Assembly: GCA_963784175.1 (NCBI GenBank)
Contig: CAWAQJ010000018.1
Location: 496,001 to 560,000, forward strand
Direction of reading: 5' to 3'
From: JAIBJN01 sp963784175
GTDB taxonomy: Bacteria; Actinomycetota; Thermoleophilia; Gaiellales; Gaiellaceae
Length of the DNA stretch: 64,000 nucleotides
Below the pieces are notes generated by a model. It searched no databases, was not told the origin of the DNA, and saw nothing but the letters and a program-made list of their open reading frames with translations. Each line of letters starts with the position of its first letter. The stretch's first letter is position 1. Shown here in pieces: positions 1-7,272 of the stretch. Position numbers and translations under genes: made by a program.

Positions 1-1
1 C

Positions 2-349
2 GACGGCGACGCGCTCCTGCTCCGCGTCTCGCCCAACGGCCCCGCGTGCCACACCGGCTCGGTCTCCTGCTTCGCGCCCTGGCTCTGGCGCCGGGTCCGC
101 GAGCGGGCGGAGACCATGCCCGAAGGCTCGTACGTCGCCGGTCTCCTCCGCGCCGGCGCGGGCGCGTCCGCGCAGAAGCTCGGCGAGGAGGGCGTCGAGG
201 CGGCTTTGGCGGTCGCCTCCGAAGACGACCGGCGCGTGATCGAGGAGGTGGCCGACCTCTGGTTCCACTCGTACGTCGCCCTCGCGGCGCGCGGCCTCGA
301 CCCGGCTGCAGTCGAGGAGGAATTGGCCCGTCGCGCCGGGCCTGCGTGA
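2..349 (+). CDS. hisIE: HisIE, C-terminal part (5' end outside window)
   Basis: Histidine biosynthesis, steps 2 and 3: phosphoribosyl-ATP pyrophosphatase fused behind phosphoribosyl-AMP cyclohydrolase. The open frame enters from the left edge. Its first residues (GDALLLRVSPNGPACHTG) match the end of the HisI domain. After a linker, the motif GSYVAGLLRAG, then QKLGEEGVEAAL and ADLWFHSYVAL, are the HisE core with its metal-binding acidic and His residues. The HisI start is missing, so completeness cannot be judged. An internal ATG at 116 could be mistaken for the start, but the HisI-like residues upstream argue for a fusion. The next gene is preceded by its own riboswitch, so transcription probably ends after 349. 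Confidence 0.85.
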   Translation, partial: DGDALLLRVSPNGPACHTGSVSCFAPWLWRRVRERAETMPEGSYVAGLLRAGAGASAQKLGEEGVEAALAVASEDDRRVIEEVADLWFHSYVALAARGLDPAAVEEELARRAGPA

Positions 350-380
350 GGTAAAGTCGTTCCCGGAAGCGGGCGCGTCC

Positions 381-489
381 CGCTCCGCATCGAGAGAGGC
401 TGAGGGAACCGGCCCTGTGAAGCCTCGGCAACCTGCCCCAGCGGCAAGGTGCCAATCCCGGCGGGCTCCGGCCCGATGGATGTCGAGCG
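381..489 (+). promoter_or_regulatory. SAM-I (S-box) riboswitch
   Basis: The segment carries the SAM-I core: AGAGAGGCTGAGGGAACCGG, then CCTGTGAAGCCTCGGCAACC and AAGGTGCCAATCC. A closing P1 helix is visible: 381-391 pairs with 479-489 with a single C-C mismatch. S-box RNAs bind S-adenosylmethionine and normally switch off the downstream gene. The 3' side of P1 ends 5 nt before the ribosome binding site (about 494-502) of the gene starting at 509. No intrinsic terminator with a T tract is seen, so translational control through the binding site is more likely. This reading is from motif and pairing only. Confidence 0.9.
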
Positions 490-508
490 AGACAGAAGGA
501 GGATTCCA

Positions 509-1729
509 GTGCCCGCCACCGCCCTACGTTGCCGCGTTTGCGAGACCGAGGTCGCCCTCGAGGCCGTCGGCGTCTGCCCCAAGTGCTTCGCGCCGCTCGA
601 GCCCGTCTACGACAGGGACGAGCTCGCCCGCACCGCCACCCGCGAGCGCATCGCCGCGGGGCCCAGCTCCCTCTGGCGCTATGCGCCGCTGCTCCCCGTC
701 GCCCCGCCCGCGGAGCCTCTGCTCGCGCCGGGGCTCACCCCGCTCGTCCGCGCGCCGCGGCTGGCCGAGGCGGTCGGCGTCGGCGAGCTCTGGCTCAAGC
801 TCGACACGGCGAACCCCACCCATTCCTTCAAGGACCGCGTCGTTGCCGTCGCCTGCGCAAAAGCGCAGGAGCTCGGCTTCGGCACGATCGCCTGCTCGTC
901 CACCGGCAACCTCGCCAACGCCGTCGCTGCGCGCGCCGCGGCCGAAGGCCTGGAGGCTGCCGTCTTCTGCCCGGCCGACCTGGAGCCGGAGAAGCTCGTC
1001 GCCACGGCCGTCTACGGAGCGACCGTGTACGCCGTGGACGGGACGTACGACGACTGCTCGCGGCTGACCGTCGAGCTCTCGTTCGAGCTGCCCTGGGCAT
1101 TCGTCAACGTCGGGTTGCGGACGTACTACGCCGAAGGCTCGAAGACGCTCGCATACGAGATCGCCGAACAACTCGGCTGGCGGACGCCGTCGGCGGTCGT
1201 GGCGCCGATCGCCTCGGGCGCGCTCTTCGCCCGCCTGCATCGCGGCTTCGCCGACTTCCTCGACCTCGGGCTCGTCACCGGCAATCCGCCGCGGCTGATC
1301 GGGGCACAGGCCGAAGGCTGCTCGCCTGTGGCCGCTGCCTTCGCGGAGGAGCGGAGCGTCATCCCGGTGCGACCGAACACGCGCGCACGGTCGCTCGCCA
1401 TCGGGAGCCCCGCCGACGGCGACCTGGCGGTGGCCACCGCACGCGTCTCGGGCGGCGCCATCCACGCAATTCCGGAGGACGAGGTCGGCGAGAACATGGC
1501 GTTCCTGGCCGAGCGCACCGGAATCTTCGGCGAGACCGCCGCAGGCGTGACGCTCGGCGGCCTGCGCGAGGCCGTCCGGCGCGGCGAGCTCGGCGCCGGC
1601 GACGAGGTCGTCCTGCTGGTTACCGGTGACGGGCTGAAGACGCCGGAGCCGGTCGCAGGGCTGCTGCAGCCGGTCGAGATCGAGGCGGACGCCGACGCGC
1701 TGCTGGAGCGGCTGGGCGCAGCGGCCTGA
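509..1729 (+). CDS. thrC: threonine synthase-like PLP enzyme under SAM riboswitch
   Basis: Fold-type II PLP enzyme, 406 aa, expected to convert O-phosphohomoserine to threonine. The N-terminus has a zinc-ribbon-like pair CRVC and CPKC (residues about 8-28), as in archaeal-type threonine synthases. The PLP lysine lies in HSFKDR, followed by CSSTGNLANAVAA, the phosphate-binding loop. The GTG start at 509 is chosen because a strong AAGGAGG lies 7 nt upstream and in-frame codons before it fall inside the riboswitch. Control by SAM is unusual for a threonine enzyme, so a role in the methionine branch (another O-phosphohomoserine-using reaction) cannot be excluded. The last 110 nt overlap the end of the convergent SUMT gene. 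Confidence 0.82.
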   Translation: MPATALRCRVCETEVALEAVGVCPKCFAPLEPVYDRDELARTATRERIAAGPSSLWRYAPLLPVAPPAEPLLAPGLTPLVRAPRLAEAVGVGELWLKLDTANPTHSFKDRVVAVACAKAQELGFGTIACSSTGNLANAVAARAAAEGLEAAVFCPADLEPEKLVATAVYGATVYAVDGTYDDCSRLTVELSFELPWAFVNVGLRTYYAEGSKTLAYEIAEQLGWRTPSAVVAPIASGALFARLHRGFADFLDLGLVTGNPPRLIGAQAEGCSPVAAAFAEERSVIPVRPNTRARSLAIGSPADGDLAVATARVSGGAIHAIPEDEVGENMAFLAERTGIFGETAAGVTLGGLREAVRRGELGAGDEVVLLVTGDGLKTPEPVAGLLQPVEIEADADALLERLGAAA

Positions 1730-2411
1730 GCCGGTCGGCCAGTGAGACGGCCTCGCCGACGACGACGAGGGCCGGGGACTCGAGGCCGGCCGCCGCATCG
1801 GCGAGCCGCGCAAGAGGCGCCGTCACCGTCTTCTGGGCCTCGGTCGTCCCGCCGGCGACGACCGCCGCGGGCGTGGCCGGGTCGAGGCCGTGCCCGGCCA
1901 GCCCAGCGGCGACTTCGCGCACGCGAGCGAGGCCCATGAACAACACGAGAGTGCCGCCCACCGCCGCGAGAGCCGCGAAGTCGAGGCGCCCGGGATCGTG
2001 CGCGGCCACCGCGGTGACGCTTCCGCTTACGCCGCGATGCGTCACCGGGATGCCGGCGGACGCCGGCACGGCGCCGAGCGAGGAGACGCCCGGGACGACC
2101 TCGAACGGCACCCCGGCCGCGGCAAGCGCAAGCGCCTCCTCCCCGCCTCGCCCGAAGATGAACGGGTCGCCGCCCTTGAGCCGGACGACGGCGCGACCCT
2201 GCGACCCATGGGCCACGAGCAAGGCATTGACCGCTTCCTGTGTGCGCCCGTCTCGCGCGATGCGAAGCGCGCCGTCCGGGGCCTCGGCGACGAGCTCGCC
2301 GGTCACCAGGCGGTCGTAGACCAGCACCTCGCAGGCACGCAAGCGCTCCAGGCCCCGCACCGTGATCAGGCCCGGGTCGCCGGGGCCCGCGCCGACGAGA
2401 GAAACCGTCAC
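1620..2411 (-). CDS. cobA: uroporphyrinogen-III C-methyltransferase (SUMT)
   Basis: Transfers two methyl groups from SAM to uroporphyrinogen III, giving precorrin-2 for siroheme or cobalamin. The family start VSLVGAGPGDPGLIT, the motif LVYDRLV, KGGDPFIFGRGGEEA and GIPVTHRG are all present over about 230 residues. The GTG start overlaps the stop of the dehydrogenase gene as GTGA. The conserved part ends near residue 220 (SLADRLRPL). A further Arg/Pro/Ala-rich tail of about 30 residues runs into the convergent thrC and is probably non-functional sequence. Its place as last gene of the sulfite reductase operon points to siroheme rather than B12 supply. Confidence 0.9.
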   Translation of the reverse strand: MTVSLVGAGPGDPGLITVRGLERLRACEVLVYDRLVTGELVAEAPDGALRIARDGRTQEAVNALLVAHGSQGRAVVRLKGGDPFIFGRGGEEALALAAAGVPFEVVPGVSSLGAVPASAGIPVTHRGVSGSVTAVAAHDPGRLDFAALAAVGGTLVLFMGLARVREVAAGLAGHGLDPATPAAVVAGGTTEAQKTVTAPLARLADAAAGLESPALVVVGEAVSLADRLRPLRPAAPAARRRPPRSRPAAAALRPAPASSARHR

Positions 2412-2980
2412 TGCAGCGTCCTCTCGACCTCGCGCTGGAAGAAGTCCCGCCGCTCCTCGTAGGTCGGGAACGTGCGCTTCGCCCACGGCCGCAGCGCCCG
2501 AAGCCGCTCGGCTGCCAGCGCTTCCCTGGGGCCGATCTGGGTCGCGATCCGGCTCCGGAGCAGCTGCGCGAGCGCGGGCGACGCGCCTCCGGTTGAGACG
2601 GCGACCGCGATCGGCCCCTCACGGTGGACTGCCGGGAGGATGAAGCTGCAGAGCTCCGGGACGTCGGCGACGTTGCAGAGCAGTCCCCGCGCCTCGGCGT
2701 CGGCGAAGACGCGGCGGTTCAGCGCCTCGTTCGAGGTCGCCGCGATCACGAGGAACCGCCCCTCCAGGTCGGCGGGCTCGTACTCGCGCGTCAGCAGCTC
2801 GACGTCGAGCGTCGCGAAGCCCGCGACGGCGCGCGGCGCGACGACCGTCACCCGGGCGCCGCACTCGACGAGGCCTGCTGCCTTTTCCAGCCCGACAGGA
2901 CCGGCCCCGACCACGAGGCACCTACGCCCCTCGAGGTCGAGGCAGGCCATGTAGTACCGCCTGTCGGGTCTGCCAGGCAA
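2408..2980 (-). CDS. precorrin-2 dehydrogenase (siroheme synthase N-domain type)
   Basis: NAD-dependent oxidation of precorrin-2 to sirohydrochlorin, the step after SUMT. The N-terminal Rossmann motif CLVVGAGPVGLEKAAGL, AATSNEALNRRVF and CNVADVPELCSFILPA are typical of the Met8/SirC/CysG-N family. At 190 aa it carries only the dehydrogenase part, so iron chelation may be done by this protein or by another. The TTG start at 2980 is chosen because GGAGAGGAAG lies about 8 nt upstream; the ATG at 2950 is possible but has no clear binding site. It lies between cysH and cobA, 14 nt after the cysH stop. Confidence 0.85.
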   Translation of the reverse strand: MPGRPDRRYYMACLDLEGRRCLVVGAGPVGLEKAAGLVECGARVTVVAPRAVAGFATLDVELLTREYEPADLEGRFLVIAATSNEALNRRVFADAEARGLLCNVADVPELCSFILPAVHREGPIAVAVSTGGASPALAQLLRSRIATQIGPREALAAERLRALRPWAKRTFPTYEERRDFFQREVERTLQ

Positions 2981-2994
2981 GCAGACTTCCTCTC

Positions 2995-4230
2995 CTAGAT
3001 CCCCACCGAATGGATGCGTGCGCCCTGCCGGTCGACACGAATGGACAGGTCGAGCCCGTCGGCCGCGAGCGAGAGGACGTAGGCGCCCGGGCCGACGTTC
3101 GCCAGCGAGACCGAGTCGATCCGCTTGCCCTCGAGCGCCAGCAGCGCGTCGGTCACCTCGCGGGCCCCGGCGGCGAGCTCGGCGCCGCGGGGAAGCTTGC
3201 GAAACGCGAGCAGCGCGGCCTGCTCGCCGCCCGGGCCGTAGAGCGCCCGCAGGCGTCCCGTGGCAAGCCCGAGCTCGAGAAGCTCCTCGAGCGCGTCCGC
3301 GCTCGCGCCCTCGACCTCGCCCTCGCCCACGTCGGCGACGAGCGCCGCGAGCCGGTCGCGCCGGCCCTCGTCGTGCACCATGGCGAGCACGGCCTGCGCC
3401 TCGGCCAGGGCTACTTCTCGAGCCTCCTCGCTGAGGCGGACGGCGGTCACTTGTCGTCCTCGTCCGAGGATTGCGTGCAGCTCGTGCTCGAATCCGCCCG
3501 TCTCGATCGCGCAGTGGATCCCGCACTCCTTCGGAGCATTGGTCTCCCACCACCAGCGGCCGGCGCGCTTGTCCTCGCCGGCCTTCGTCGCCCGCGTGCA
3601 CGGCGCACAGCCGATCGAGGTGTACCCGCGGTCGTAGAGCGGGTGGTACGGGACGTCGCGCTCGCGGACGTAGTCCCAGACCTCGTCCTCGGTCCACTCA
3701 GCCAGCGGGTTCAGCTTCACGATCGCGCCGTGGTCGTGGTCGATCTCGACCTTGCGGATGTTCGTGCGGGTCGCCCACTGGTCGCGCCGCAGGCCGGTGA
3801 TCCACGCGTCGAGGCTTGCGAGGTGGCGCTGGAGCGGTTGGACCTTGCGCACCTGGCAGCAGAGCAGCCGGTTCTCGACCGAGCGGTAGAAGAGGTTCGG
3901 GCCGTGCTTGCCGACCAGGTTCTGCACGTGCCGCTGCTCCGGCACGAGGATCTCCAGGCCGAGCCCGGGATAGCGCTCGAGGAGCCGCTCGACGAGCTCG
4001 AACGTCTCCTCGGGCAGGCGCCCGGTGTCGACGGTGAAGACACGGACGTCCGGATCGATCTCGTACGCCATGTCCAGGAGGGCGACGCCGTCGATCTGGA
4101 GCGCCGTCGAGAGGGCGATGCGCGGCGCGAAGCGCTCGAGCGCCCACTCGAGGACGACCTGCGGCTCCTCGCCCTCGAGCTCGACGGAGAGCTCGCCGGC
4201 CTCCAGCTCGTCGATCAGCTCGACCGCCAT
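2995..4230 (-). CDS. cysH: APS/PAPS reductase CysH with C-terminal extension
   Basis: Reduces adenylyl-sulfate (or PAPS) to sulfite for cysteine synthesis. Residues 1-250 are the reductase: FTVDTGRLPEET, then CC at 124-125 and C208-x2-C211, the four cysteines that bind [4Fe-4S] in the APS-type enzyme. ECGIH, with the catalytic cysteine near 236, follows. The iron-sulfur cysteines favour APS over PAPS as substrate. Residues about 255-411 are an extra region not found in ordinary CysH (about 230-250 aa); I do not recognise it. The ATG overlaps the sulfite reductase stop by one base, so the two are translationally coupled. Confidence 0.9.
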   Translation of the reverse strand: MAVELIDELEAGELSVELEGEEPQVVLEWALERFAPRIALSTALQIDGVALLDMAYEIDPDVRVFTVDTGRLPEETFELVERLLERYPGLGLEILVPEQRHVQNLVGKHGPNLFYRSVENRLLCCQVRKVQPLQRHLASLDAWITGLRRDQWATRTNIRKVEIDHDHGAIVKLNPLAEWTEDEVWDYVRERDVPYHPLYDRGYTSIGCAPCTRATKAGEDKRAGRWWWETNAPKECGIHCAIETGGFEHELHAILGRGRQVTAVRLSEEAREVALAEAQAVLAMVHDEGRRDRLAALVADVGEGEVEGASADALEELLELGLATGRLRALYGPGGEQAALLAFRKLPRGAELAAGAREVTDALLALEGKRIDSVSLANVGPGAYVLSLAADGLDLSIRVDRQGARIHSVGI

Positions 4231-5885
4231 CAGGCCGCCACCTCCCGCTCGCGCGCCCGGCTGCGCGCGGGCTCCAGGCCTGCGAGCGCGCCGAGCTCGT
4301 CGTCGGTCAGCCGCTGCGCGAACGACGAGAAGCTTTCGCCCTCGGCCCGTCCTTCGAGCCAGCCGCCCACGAGCCCATCGACGGCCGCGTCGAGCTCCTC
4401 CGTCGGGATACGGCGGAAGAGCGGCGTCGCGATCTGCGCCTCGGGGCCGAGGCCGCCGCGCACGAAGATGTCGTAGGCCTGCCGTCGCTTGCCGTCGTTG
4501 TCGCGCGCGGTCGTGCCCTGGAAGCCGATGTCCGCGATCCAGTGCTGCGCGCAGGAGTGCGGGCACCCGTCCAGCTGAAGGCCGAGCTCGTCGGCCGCCG
4601 CGCCGAAGCGCTCCTCCAGGTGCTCGACGAGACGCCCGAGCCGGCTCTTCGTCTCCGTGACCGAGAAGTTGCAGTGCGGCTCGCCCGTGCAGGCGACCCC
4701 GCGCGCCCGAAGGCCGCTCAGGCTCAGCGGAAAGCCGATCGCCTCCAGGCGCGCGAGCGTGTCGTCGAGCCGTTCGTCGGGGATGCCGGCGACGATGAAG
4801 TTCTGGCGGCGTGTGATGCGCACGTCGGCGCCGACCTCCTCCGCCAGGTCCCCGACGGCGACGAGCTGGTCGGCGCTGACGAGGCCGAGGTGCACAGGGA
4901 CGCCGACGTAGGAGTGCCCCGCCTGCTTCTGCGGATGGACGCCGAGATGGTCGACTGGGCGTGGGAGCTCCTCGGGCTCGTAGTCCTCCAGGCGGTAGCC
5001 CAGGAGAGCCTCGACGCGCTCGCGCATCCCCTCGGGGCCGATGTCGTCGACCATGAACTTCAGCCGCGCCTTGACCCGCGAGACCCGGTAGCGCAGATCC
5101 GTCTTCCAGGCGTCGAGGATGGCCGCGAGCACCGTGACCGCCTGCTCGCGCGGGACGAAGACGCCCATGTCGCGCGAGATCCGCGGCACCGAGGAGAGCC
5201 CGCCGCCGACGCGCACGGAGAAACCCTCGCGCCCGTCCACGATGGCGCCCACGAGGGCGATGCAGTTGATCTCCGGCGCGTTGCACGCGTGCGCACAGGC
5301 GGAGATCGTGATCTTGTGCTTGCGCGGGAGATCGGTGTAGTCCGGGTTGCCGTAGAAGAACGCCGCCGCCTCCTCGACCACCGCTGAGGCATCGAAGAGC
5401 TCGTCGTGGGCGAGGCCCTGCACCGGGCAGCCGGTGATGTTCCGCACCGTGTCCCCACAGCCGCCGGCGGTCGAGAGGCCCGCGGCGTCGAGGGCGGCGA
5501 AGACATCGGGGAGCGAGGACAGCTCGAGCCAGTGCAGCTGGATGTTCTGCCGCGTCGCGAGCTCGGCGTCGCCTCGGCCGAACTGCTGCGAGACCTCGCC
5601 GATCGCCCGTAGCTGGGCCGGGCTGACCTGGCCGCTCGGCAGCTTGATCCGCAGCATGAAGCGGCCGATCTTCGGCTTGTCGTGGTAGAGGCCCCACCAC
5701 TGGAGGCGGACGATGTCCTCCTCGGCGACCGCCTCGTAGCCGGCGGCGATCAGGGCGGGCAGCTCGTCGCGGATGCCCAGCGGGTTCTTGTCGCGTTTGA
5801 TCCGCTCGACCGGGTTGCGCTTGAGGACCAGCTCCCAGTCGGGCTCGGGTTTCGGGGTACGGGCAACGGTCGCGGCGTCTGACAT
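4230..5885 (-). CDS. ferredoxin-dependent sulfite (or nitrite) reductase
   Basis: Siroheme and [4Fe-4S] enzyme of 551 aa reducing sulfite to sulfide. Two ferredoxin-like half domains alternate with siroheme-binding halves. The cluster ligands are visible as CTGEPHC (residues about 397-403) and CPHSC (about 441-445), and the arginine-rich substrate motif ATRQNIQLHW is present. Sulfite and nitrite reductases of this family are hard to separate by sequence. The neighbours cysH and the siroheme genes favour sulfite. The ATG at 5885 has GAGGAA 4-5 nt upstream. It is the first large gene of the operon and follows a cysteine-rich leader ORF by 37 nt. Confidence 0.9.
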   Translation of the reverse strand: MSDAATVARTPKPEPDWELVLKRNPVERIKRDKNPLGIRDELPALIAAGYEAVAEEDIVRLQWWGLYHDKPKIGRFMLRIKLPSGQVSPAQLRAIGEVSQQFGRGDAELATRQNIQLHWLELSSLPDVFAALDAAGLSTAGGCGDTVRNITGCPVQGLAHDELFDASAVVEEAAAFFYGNPDYTDLPRKHKITISACAHACNAPEINCIALVGAIVDGREGFSVRVGGGLSSVPRISRDMGVFVPREQAVTVLAAILDAWKTDLRYRVSRVKARLKFMVDDIGPEGMRERVEALLGYRLEDYEPEELPRPVDHLGVHPQKQAGHSYVGVPVHLGLVSADQLVAVGDLAEEVGADVRITRRQNFIVAGIPDERLDDTLARLEAIGFPLSLSGLRARGVACTGEPHCNFSVTETKSRLGRLVEHLEERFGAAADELGLQLDGCPHSCAQHWIADIGFQGTTARDNDGKRRQAYDIFVRGGLGPEAQIATPLFRRIPTEELDAAVDGLVGGWLEGRAEGESFSSFAQRLTDDELGALAGLEPARSRAREREVAA

Positions 5886-5922
5886 CGCGTTCCTCGGGTC
5901 GGGGCCTGGGCGAGGGAGCGCG

Positions 5923-6012
5923 CTAGCCGACGGCGGCGCAACACATGGCGCCGACCGTGCAACGCATGTCCGCCGTGGTGAGTCGCTGCGTGGCGGACGT
6001 GCGCGCGCTCAT
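5923..6012 (-). CDS. short cysteine-rich leader peptide of sulfur operon
   Basis: A 29-codon ORF starts with ATG at 6012 and stops 37 nt before the sulfite reductase start. Its second half reads MRCTVGAMCCAAVG, so three cysteine codons, two adjacent, fall within the last 13 residues. Short leader peptides ending in cysteine runs are known upstream of sulfur genes in actinobacteria and act as cysteine-responsive attenuators in mycobacteria. There is no Shine-Dalgarno site. The proposed -10 lies 10 nt before the ATG, so translation would be nearly leaderless. It is too short to test by codon statistics; the call rests on position, cysteine placement and family precedent. Confidence 0.55.
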   Translation of the reverse strand: MSARTSATQRLTTADMRCTVGAMCCAAVG

Positions 6013-6022
6013 CGTGCCGGGC

Positions 6023-6070
6023 ACGCTACCAGCGTTACTTCAGAAAGTAAAGCCCTTTACGAAATGAAGT
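6023..6070 (-). promoter_or_regulatory. promoter and nested palindrome of sulfur operon
   Basis: Between lysA and the leader ORF lies a 34-bp nested palindrome (6037-6070). Outer arms ACTTCA and TGAAGT and inner arms GTAAAG and CTTTAC are perfect and separated by GAAA on both sides. On the reverse strand a -35-like TTTACT (complement of 6046-6051) lies 17 nt from a -10-like TAGCGT (complement of 6023-6028), and transcription would begin just before the leader ATG. The palindrome covers the -35, as expected for a repressor operator. AT-rich sequence is rare in this window, which makes the element stand out. The protein that binds is unknown. Confidence 0.55.
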
Positions 6071-7269
6071 CAAATGTGCTCGGCCCAGGCCAGGGCGTCG
6101 GTCGCAATCGGCTCGCGAATGACGCGATAGCCGCCACCCTCGCGCAGCACCTCGGCGCAGAACGGCCGGGCGTTGTAGGCCGAAGACATCACCCGGCAGT
6201 AGGCGCCGGCCTGGCCGATCGCAAGCAGGTCGCCCGGCTCGGGAAGCGGCAGTTCCACGCCGAGCGCGAAGAAGTCCCCGGATTCGCAGACGGGCCCGAC
6301 GACGTCGACCGTCCCCCGCTCGCGCTCGGCCGGGCCGAGCAGGGTCATCGGGTGCCGCGCGCCGTAGAGCGCCGGACGGATGAGGTCGTTCATGCCCCCG
6401 TCGCAGACGGCGATCCGCCTCCCGGGGGCGTCCTTCACGTAGAGGACGCGCGTGACGAACGTCCCGACCGGCCCGACGAGCCAGCGGCCGGGCTCCAGCA
6501 CCAGGCGCGCGCCGAGAGCGCCCGCGATCGCCGAGAGTGCCGCCGCGTAGGCGTCGACGTCAGCATCGGCGCCGTCGTCGTACGCGATCCCGAGGCCGCC
6601 ACCGGCGTCCAGGTCTCGCAGCTCGATCCCTGTCGCGCCGAGCTCCCGCCAGAGCTCCGCCGCCCGCTCGGCCGCGGCGAGCACGGGGCCGGTGTCGAGG
6701 AGCTGCGAGCCGACGTGGAACGAGATCCCGATCGGCTCGAGCGCAGGATGCTCGGCGGCCCGCTCGTAGGCAGCCCGGGCGTCGTCGAGGCCGAGGCCGA
6801 ACTTGCTCGCCGCCGAGCCGGTGGCGACGTAGGCGTGCGTGTTCGCCTCGACGTCGGGATTCAGCCGCACGGAGACGGGCGCGACGATTCCGAGGGCGGC
6901 CGCCTCCTCCGCGATCGCCTCCAGCTCGCCCAGCGACTCGACGTTGAGCGCCCGCACTCCGGCCTGGAGCGCCGCCGCGATCTCGGCGCGCGTCTTGCCG
7001 ACGCCCGAGAAGACGACGCGTCCGGCGGGGATGCCGGCCCGGAGCGCCTTCGCCAGCTCGCCGCCCGAGACGATGTCCGCCCCCAGGCCCTCCCCGGCCG
7101 CCACGGCCACGAGCGCCAGCGCGTCGTTCGCCTTCAGCGCGTAGCAGACCTCCGGCGCGGTGTCGCCGAACGCCGCGCGAAAGCGCGCGATCCGCTCGCG
7201 AAAGAGATCGGCGTCGTACGCGTAGAAGGGCGTGCCGACGGCCCCGGCGACATCCTCGAGCGTGCGCAC
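6070..7269 (-). CDS. lysA: diaminopimelate decarboxylase
   Basis: Last step of lysine synthesis, decarboxylating meso-diaminopimelate. It is a 399-aa fold-type III PLP enzyme. The PLP lysine is in CYALKAND (about residue 47), the phosphate-binding glycines are in DAGGGLGIAY, and CESGDFF holds the second active-site residues contributed by the partner subunit. The GTG start at 7269 follows the argH stop by 3 nt, placing it at the end of the arginine operon. Lysine and arginine synthesis are thus co-transcribed, although no lysine-specific control is visible. Its stop codon falls in the palindrome of the next operon. Confidence 0.93.
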   Translation of the reverse strand: MRTLEDVAGAVGTPFYAYDADLFRERIARFRAAFGDTAPEVCYALKANDALALVAVAAGEGLGADIVSGGELAKALRAGIPAGRVVFSGVGKTRAEIAAALQAGVRALNVESLGELEAIAEEAAALGIVAPVSVRLNPDVEANTHAYVATGSAASKFGLGLDDARAAYERAAEHPALEPIGISFHVGSQLLDTGPVLAAAERAAELWRELGATGIELRDLDAGGGLGIAYDDGADADVDAYAAALSAIAGALGARLVLEPGRWLVGPVGTFVTRVLYVKDAPGRRIAVCDGGMNDLIRPALYGARHPMTLLGPAERERGTVDVVGPVCESGDFFALGVELPLPEPGDLLAIGQAGAYCRVMSSAYNARPFCAEVLREGGGYRVIREPIATDALAWAEHI

Positions 7270-7272
7270 GGG

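Noticed and set aside
381..489. SAM-IV or another SAM riboswitch class
   Set aside because: The core order (GAGGGA, then the CCTGTGAAGCC segment, then GGTGCCAA) and the long P1 are of SAM-I type; I see no SAM-II or SAM-IV-specific arrangement. A covariance search could still move it to SAM-IV.
5750..5962. Arg-rich 70-codon reverse ORF over the sulfite reductase start
   Set aside because: It overlaps the sulfite reductase N-terminus in another frame with no ribosome site and random composition.
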